Shown here in pieces: positions 57,867 to 64,000 of a DNA stretch of 64,000 bases. The stretch covers positions 9,015,238 to 9,079,237 of the forward strand of contig NC_037265.1 of NCBI RefSeq assembly GCF_000002425.4, given 5' to 3'. Both the position numbers and the translations under genes were made by a program. Positions within the stretch are counted from its first letter, which is position 1. The number at the start of each line of letters is the position of its first letter. Origin of the DNA: Physcomitrium patens (lineage: Eukaryota > Streptophyta > Bryopsida > Funariales > Funariaceae). The notes under the pieces are model-generated. The model saw nothing but the letters and a program-made list of their open reading frames with translations, ran no database searches and was not told where the DNA came from.

Positions 57867-60215
57867 CCTTAAATCCTTCAACAATCTTTGGCAATGGTTT
57901 CTCCCTCAACCTATCTCGATTCCGTTCATGGTTAGGAGGTACTATTAGAAATTGTACAGCTTTCCTCCCATCTTTGCTCCGTATCCTTGCATAAGCAAAA
58001 CCATCGTCAAGTACTTTTGTTTCCATCCGTGTTGCTGTAATATAAGATTGTTCTAAAATCAACGGATAAGACATTGTATCTTGAACAAAGAAATGTTGCT
58101 CCGTCGCAACATCCTCAATCCAAATTTTGACATCTGGACAAGCTCCATATAATTCGCCCCGTGTATTATTAGCTGCTCGTATTGCCCATCTATGTTCCAT
58201 ATCAATTGGCCATTTTTGCTTCTTATAAAGATCTTTAGACATGAGATTTATTTTAGAACCATAGTCGACTAAAGCAACAATTGGTTCATCTATATCTCCT
58301 ACTTTCACCAATACCTTAGTAGTTGCCCTTGCTCAATGCTTTCGAATATAATGGCTCAAGGTTTCCCTTTCCTTATCACTATAATCTTCGAAATGTACTC
58401 GTTGATTATACCCATCCTTTTCATTTGTTGGTTGCTTGTAACCAATATCAACCTCTTCTTCATCTTTATATATTCTTGCATCAATAGCATGACTCATTCC
58501 AGTTTTGTCCATTAATTGCCTCTTTCGCTTAATGCTGTCAATGATAACATCATGAAACTCCTTCTTTACAATTCCCAAGACTTCTTTCAATGTGAATTCC
58601 ACCTTAGCGTTTAATATACGTTCTTTCAACACCCCTTTCAAATTTGTTGCCGCTTCAATGTTAGAAAGTAGCTTATAAGTAGTTGATTTGCCTTTATCTT
58701 TTGTCTCCCTTGCTTTTTCTTCCAATGATGCTGAGGTATCCTTTACAGGCAATTCTTGTGAAGCTGCCCCCCGAGCCTTGTCTCCTCGAGTTTGCCTCTT
58801 AGAAGAATTTCCTTCTCTAGTATCATCAAAATTTCCTCGTCTCTTTTCTTCCATCAAAGCTTCATGTTGGCTCTTAGCAATATATGTATGAACTAAAAGA
58901 CACTCAACAAGATCCCCCCAACCTATTCTACCTTGTATTGTAGCTGCAGTCCTCAATAACGCTTCTCGAGGTAATTTCCCTTCTTGGATTGTAGAAACAG
59001 CAGAAGTCCAAAAGTCACTAGTTTCCGTTCTTCCACCAAGGTCATCATCTACTCTAGCACCATAACTTGCACTTTCTCATGCTGCTGTTTTAAGCTCTTT
59101 TAGGTAATCTTGAACCAATGCTCTCATTCCTCCCTTGCCAAAATTGGTTTGAAGAAGAACCTCCCTATCTTTTAATGCTATCTTTCCATCTTTCCAGCAA
59201 ATAATTTCCTGCCGTATCATATTATTAAATTCATTGCAATCTTTTCTAGTGTGTGAAGCATCATCACACCAAATGCATCTTTGTACATATCCTTGTTTTG
59301 AAACATTCTTCGAATTGTTTGTAGAAGTATTCTCTTCAAGTCTTGCCAATTTGATTTGAAGATCTCGCATTCCTGTATAATTTCTTCCATCCCTATATCT
59401 GCTTTCTTTGATAAGGATGTCGAAGGTTGAACTGTAGGCATTGTTGGTGGTATTGTACGTATTGGAGCTTTGGGTGCTTGTACTATTTTCGGAATATTGC
59501 TCCTATCCTTCCTCCTTTCTTTTTTTGTAAGCAACTCCACCGCATCTTCAACGTTCTTCCACTTTGTTGTCAATCCTTCATCTTCTTCTTTGTCTTTAAG
59601 AAGGAGTTCTAATTTCCCTTGTAATTCTCCATCAGCAGCTTGAAGAAATAGATCAACTTTGTTCGGCTCCAATGTCAATTTTTCTACCTTCAACAATTGA
59701 GAGTACTGCCTCTTAAATTCCCTTAGTAGCTCTGTTGCTTGCAAATTCTTATTGGGCCGTTCAATCCATTCCAGAAACAACTTCTTAGTAACGCGATCAA
59801 CATCTTCCAAGAAATATTCGTCTTTCAATGCATGTGAAAAATCCTCCCATGAATTCCCATAACGATCCGTAATCGATGTAATATGGTCTCTTTTCACCGG
59901 TATCATGGCAAGTTCAAATAATTCAACCATTTTCTTCTTAGAAACCCGATTTAATTCCATTTTACAAACATAATATTTTAAATACCATGAAATATTCCTT
60001 CCATCAAATTGATCAATTTTATTGACCACTGCTTGCAATGCTTTGGTTGCCAAAGCTTCCTTTTGATCATTGCTTTGCTGTTGCTGCATTGATAATGAGA
60101 AGGCTTGAAACATACTAGCAATAGACGGATCTATGTGCATACCTTGTCTTTTAGAAGAATCCCCACCAGAAACTTCTCCCAAAAATCCTTTAAAATTTTT
60201 ATTTTTGTTTTCCAT
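57844..60215 (-). pseudogene. gag-pro: C2 gag-protease
   Basis: ATG at 60,215 (MENKNKNFKGFLGEVSGGD). Open for about 282 codons through capsid (SWEDFSHALKDEYFLEDVDR), then one missing base near 59,372 shifts the frame (C1 has the base); the last 50 residues of that open frame are out of frame. The true frame resumes with the intact knuckle CIWCDDASHTRKDC near 59,270-59,229. A TGA near 59,080 and a TGA near 58,332 follow. Protease has ALVDYGSKINLMS: DYG, one base from the DHG of C1 and A. Ends FGEVPL at 57,844 beside the GGATTTT heptamer (about 57,861-57,867). Sequence from 58,601 to the ATG is repeated in inverse orientation at 62,386-64,000. Confidence 0.88.
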
Positions 60216-60775
60216 AAAATAAAGATAAAATCAACCAAAATCCAATAGCTTCCACCTCAAGCTTTCACGTCGGGTTGACCACTTATGTCGTATTACGTGC
60301 TTTTCTGCTCGAGAACGCGCCGGGCGTCTGGTTGTAGAAGGTAGTATGGAGATTCGCCAATAGTCAAGCAGTCTATCAGTTTTTGACTGCTGGAATATAA
60401 ACGACTGCAAGAATACACCATAAATCTATACGGATGCCCTTTGACTGGTGTTCGAAGTCCTTTTTGTCCGAGCCGGTAGGTATCTACACGTTATAGAGAA
60501 CCCCGAACAACCCAAATTGCTAATCTTTGATACCGCTTTATACTCATGATCTTGTATCCACTGATTGTCTTGTTAGATTAATCCAATAAATTTCATTCAC
60601 TCCGCATATTCAATCCTATAGACACCCTTTTAAGTCTTCATCATAGAAGTAACTCGATTTCACAAAACAGTCAAGAGTAATCAAACCCACTTCATTGAAA
60701 ATCTCGATTCACCATTACAACACTGACTTCAGCAACGATTGCCTCAGTCTTCCCAAAACCCTATGAAGAAAGAAA
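58601..60775 (-). repeat. Left arm of head-to-head inverted repeat (C2)
   Basis: Reverse complement of about 61,830-64,000 with only a handful of mismatches seen (for example near 60,416, 60,432 and 60,734). Includes the C2 gag start, the one-base gag deletion and about 490 bp of LTR. The true outer end is beyond the window. Confidence 0.85.
60264..60281 (-). other. PBS of C2, tRNA-Trp type
   Basis: Plus strand TTCACGTCGGGTTGACCA, 4 bases from the LTR; one mismatch to the remembered plant tRNA-Trp end TTCACGTCGGGTTCACCA. Confidence 0.7.
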
Positions 60776-60832
60776 ACCCAATTCTCTGTCTTTGTTCTCC
60801 GCCCGAAGCATGAAGCTAGCTCTCCGCTTCTT

Positions 60833-60868
<36 letters not shown>

Positions 60869-61569
60869 CCCCAAAACTTATTCTCTCTCCTTACCTTATC
60901 CTTTGAATTTCTTCAATCTTCCGTCTTAGATCTGGAATTGGCTCCCACCGTCAGAGCTTGGATCCAAAATTGACTCTTGGCATTAGAGTTTTTTCCTCCA
61001 TTTTTACCTTTAAGAGATCTTTTTACCAAAAGTAACGTTCCCTGAAATGGCACAAAGAATAGGACAACCTTAATTAGAATTGAAACCCCTTAATCGGGTC
61101 CACATTGAGTCGCCCGACCAATTCAAGTCTCATATTGGCTAAGAGTCCATTAGTAAGACTCAGATGTCCCCGTGATTGGATCAAATCAGTCCTTCGCGTC
61201 AGATTGGTTGAGGCCCGTAGTAAGACCTAGATTTTCTCGTAACTAGACTGCATTGAGTTGCCCGACCAATTCAGGTCTCATATTGGGTAAGAGGACCCGG
61301 ATTGGATTCTTGAAATTGGATCCAATTGGCTCTTCGAACCAGGCTCAGCCGTCGTGTGAATTGGTCCTATTTCTTCCTGCTGACTCCTGTTATTGGAATC
61401 AAACGGAGCATTTCAGTATGCCCCGGCTGACTTTAACGTGGTAACTGAACCCGGCCACTCAGTATTTGCACTGGAGTTGGTCGTTGCTCTCAATATTCGA
61501 GGTAACTGAACATAAATAAAAGTCCCCTTTCTTTATATTTTCACGGTATACTCGTGTTACAACATGACA
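60286..61569 (-). repeat. C2 5' LTR
   Basis: 1,284 bp, TGTCGTATTACG to AACATGACA. Contains a run of about 31 A at 60,834-60,864 not present in the other LTRs. Right neighbour is the truncated, inverted C3 LTR with no unique DNA between. Confidence 0.9.
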
Positions 61570-62315
61570 CCGTTCTAAGAACGTCCTTTCGATAAAAAGA
61601 TCTCTTAAAGGTAAAAACGGAAGAGAAAGCTCTGACGGCGAGAGCCAATTTTGGATCCAAGCTATGACGGCGGGAGCAAATTTCACATCCAAGACGGAAG
61701 ATTGAAAAATTCAGAATTAAGGTTAAGAAATGAGAGGGGAGAGACGAGGTTTTTTTGGATTTTTTGAAGGATCAGAGAGCTAGCTTCATGCTTCTGGCAG
61801 GGAACAAAGACAAAGAATTGGGTTTTTTTTTTCTTCATAGGGTTTTGGGAAGACTGAGGCAATCGTTGTTGAAGTCAGTGTTGTAATGGTGAATCGAGAT
61901 TTTCAATGAAGTGGGTTTGATTACTCTTGACTGTTTTGTGAAATCGAGTTACTTCTATGATGAAGACTTAAAAGGGTGTCTATAGGATTGAATATGCGGA
62001 GTGAATGAAATTTATTGGATTAATCTAACAAGACAATCAGTGGATACAAGATCATGAGTATAAAGCGGTATCAAAGATTAGCAATTTGGGTTGTTCGGGG
62101 TTCTCTATAACGTGTAGATACCTACCGGCTCGGACAAAAAGGACTTCGAACACCAGTCAAAGGGCATCTGTATAGATTTATGGTATATTCTTGCAGTCGT
62201 TTATATTCCAGCAGTCAAAAACTGATAGACTGCTTGACTATTGGCGAATCTCCATACTACCTTCTACAACCAGACGCCCGGCGCGTTCTCGAGCAGAAAA
62301 GCACGTAATACGACA
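61570..62315 (+). mobile_element. C3 5' LTR, truncated
   Basis: Plus-orientation C LTR lacking about 540 bp of its 5' part: starts at CCGTTCTAAGAACG, which corresponds to the inner CGTTCCCGGAACG of other copies, and ends CGTAATACGACA. The part 61,570-61,830 is closer to the C2 3' LTR (53.5-53.8 kb) than to the C2 5' LTR; from 61,830 on it is almost identical to the C2 5' LTR. Confidence 0.8.
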
Positions 62316-62319
62316 TAAG

Positions 62320-62337
62320 TGGTCAACCCGACGTGAA
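62320..62337 (+). other. PBS of C3, tRNA-Trp type
   Basis: TGGTCAACCCGACGTGAA, 4 bases after the LTR end, identical to the C2 site in the opposite orientation. Confidence 0.7.
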
Positions 62338-62385
62338 AGCTTGAGGTGGAAGCTATTGGATTTTGGTTGATTTTATCTTTATTTT

Positions 62386-64000
62386 ATGGAAAACAAAAAT
62401 AAAAATTTTAAAGGATTTTTGGGAGAAGTTTCTGGTGGGGATTCTTCTAAAAGACAAGGTATGCACATAGATCCGTCTATTGCTAGTATGTTTCAAGCCT
62501 TCTCATTATCAATGCAGCAACAGCAAAGCAATGATCAAAAGGAAGCTTTGGCAACCAAAGCATTGCAAGCAGTGGTCAATAAAATTGATCAATTTGATGG
62601 AAGGAATATTTCATGGTATTTAAAATATTATGTTTGTAAAATGGAATTAAATCGGGTTTCTAAGAAGAAAATGGTTGAATTATTTGAACTTGCCATGATA
62701 CCGGTGAAAAGAGACCATATTACATCGATTACGGATCGTTATGGGAATTCATGGGAGGATTTTTCACATGCATTGAAAGACGAATATTTCTTGGAAGATG
62801 TTGATCGCGTTACTAAGAAGTTGTTTCTGGAATGGATTGAACGGCCCAATAAGAATTTGCAAGCAACAGAGCTACTAAGGGAATTTAAGAGGCAGTACTC
62901 TCAATTGTTGAAGGTAGAAAAATTGACATTGGAGCCGAACAAAGTTGATCTATTTCTTCAAGCTGCTGATGGAGAATTACAAGGGAAATTAGAACTCCTT
63001 CTTAAAGACAAAGAAGAAGATGAAGGATTGACAACAAAGTGGAAGAACGTTGAAGATGCGGTGGAGTTGCTTACAAAAAAAGAAAGGAGGAAGGATAGGA
63101 GCAATATTCCGAAAATAGTACAAGCACCCAAAGCTCCAATACGTACAATACCACCAACAATGCCTACAGTTCAACCTTCGACATCCTTATCAAAGAAAGC
63201 AGATATAGGGATGGAAGAAATTATACAGGAATGCGAGATCTTCAAATCAAATTGGCAAGACTTGAAGAGAATACTTCTACAAACAATTCGAAGAATGTTT
63301 CAAAACAAGGATATGTACAAAGATGCATTTGGTGTGATGATGCTTCACACACTAGAAAAGATTGCAATGAATTTAATAATATGATACGGCAGGAAATTAT
63401 TTGCTGGAAAGATGGAAAGATAGCATTAAAAGATAGGGAGGTTCTTCTTCAAACCAATTTTGGCAAGGGAGGAATGAGAGCATTGGTTCAAGATTACCTA
63501 AAAGAGCTTAAAACAGCAGCATGAGAAAGTGCAAGTTATGGTGCTAGAGTAGATGATGACCTTGGTGGAAGAACGGAAACTAGTGACTTTTGGACTTCTG
63601 CTGTTTCTACAATCCAAGAAGGGAAATTACCTCGAGAAGCGTTATTGAGGACTGCAGCTACAATACAAGGTAGAATAGGTTGGGGGGATCTTGTTGAGTG
63701 TCTTTTAGTTCATACATATATTGCTAAGAGCCAACATGAAGCTTTGATGGAAGAAAAGAGACGAGGAAATTTTGATGATACTAGAGAAGGAAATTCTTCT
63801 AAGAGGCAAACTCGAGGAGACAAGGCTCGGGGGGCAGCTTCACAAGAATTGCCTGTAAAGGATACCTCAGCATCATTGGAAGAAAAAGCAAGGGAGACAA
63901 AAGATAAAGGCAAATCAACTACTTATAAGCTACTTTCTAACATTGAAGCGGCAACAAATTTGAAAGGGGTGTTGAAAGAACGTATATTAAACGCTAAGGT
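62386..64000 (+). pseudogene. gag-pro: C3 gag-protease, 5' part (runs off window)
   Basis: Same sequence as C2 gag in the other direction: ATG at 62,386, frame lost near 63,229 by the shared one-base deletion, knuckle CIWCDDASHTRKDC in the restored frame at about 63,330-63,372, TGA near 63,522. The window stops before the protease. Because damage is shared exactly with C2, both copies come from one damaged source, either by duplication or by gene conversion. Confidence 0.85.

Larger units (their letters stand above)
38407..61569 (-). mobile_element. Element C2, lineage-1 element holding C1 and B
   Basis: Minus-strand element with 5' LTR 60,286-61,569, PBS, gag-pro, pol, polypurine tract and a 3' LTR cut in two by C1 (38,407-38,597 and 53,229-54,305). 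Without the C1 insertion it measures about 8.5 kb, the same as C1. The flanks (AGACGG left, CCGTTC right) show no direct target duplication, so at least one flank has been rearranged. Confidence 0.9.
61830..64000 (+). repeat. Right arm of head-to-head inverted repeat (C3)
   Basis: Partner of 58,601-60,775. The arms are separated by about 1.05 kb of LTR sequence. The predicted gag proteins of both arms are identical over 332 codons, including the same one-base deletion. Continues past the window end. Confidence 0.85.

Noticed and set aside
59217..59370. C-terminal 50 residues of the 332-codon C2/C3 gag ORF
   Set aside because: They are an out-of-frame tail after a one-base deletion; C1 keeps the real frame, which contains the zinc knuckle.
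1..64000. CRISPR arrays, rRNA or tRNA genes, bacterial operons
   Set aside because: No evenly spaced repeats with unique spacers and no rRNA or tRNA cloverleaf found; tRNA-like strings are only PBS matches.

Overview
This window is a graveyard of LTR retrotransposons from an AT-rich eukaryotic nuclear genome. I found no host gene, tRNA, rRNA or CRISPR array. Every recognisable coding stretch is Ty3/gypsy gag, protease (PR), reverse transcriptase (RT), RNase H (RH), integrase (IN) or chromodomain, or one unrecognised accessory ORF that travels with the elements. The host is uncertain. The primer-binding sites of one lineage match, from memory, the 3' end of land-plant tRNA-Trp, and the LTRs of element A hold TTTAGGG-like repeats, which favours a plant (perhaps an early-diverging one). 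The chromovirus lineage also resembles fungal elements, so a fungus is not excluded.

There are two lineages. Lineage 1 (A, C1, C2, C3, relic E, solo LTRs) has no chromodomain, long LTRs of 1.26-2.1 kb, a tRNA-Trp-type PBS, gag and PR in one frame with RT-RH-IN in another, an RT box FLDD and a protease with DHG in place of DSG/DTG; its target duplications look 4 bp long. Lineage 2 (B, D and several relics) consists of chromoviruses with short LTRs (0.39-0.55 kb), an offset initiator-Met-type PBS, gag then PR-RT-RH-IN-chromodomain in the -1 frame, 5-bp target duplications, and an extra small ORF (ORF3) between pol and the 3' LTR.

Layout: 1-9,693, element A (+ strand, left end outside the window), decayed. 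9,694-13,111, relic chromovirus pol into which A inserted. 13,128-16,004, a mosaic of inverted chromovirus pieces. 16,005-23,704, a solo lineage-1 LTR split by the well-preserved chromovirus D (17,105-23,476, minus strand, duplication GTTAC). 23,705-38,406, very AT-rich old relics: chromovirus tail and LTR, three solo lineage-1 LTRs, a chromovirus gag, and the decayed minus-strand element E. 38,407-61,569, a three-level nest: chromovirus B (46,038-52,163, duplication ATAGG) sits inside the 5' LTR of C1 (38,598-53,228, duplication CCGG), which sits inside the 3' LTR of C2. 61,570-64,000, a truncated C copy (C3) in the opposite orientation, forming with C2 a near-identical inverted repeat of more than 2 kb.

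The observations most worth following are arrays of canonical heat-shock elements just upstream of the TATA box in the B LTR; the conserved accessory ORF3 of B, D and relics; structure-conserved hairpins in the LTR and leader of B and D; a conserved GGATTTT heptamer at the PR/RT frame change of lineage 1; and evidence that C copies moved while already carrying shared stop codons in pol. Coordinates were read by eye and can be off by a few bases.
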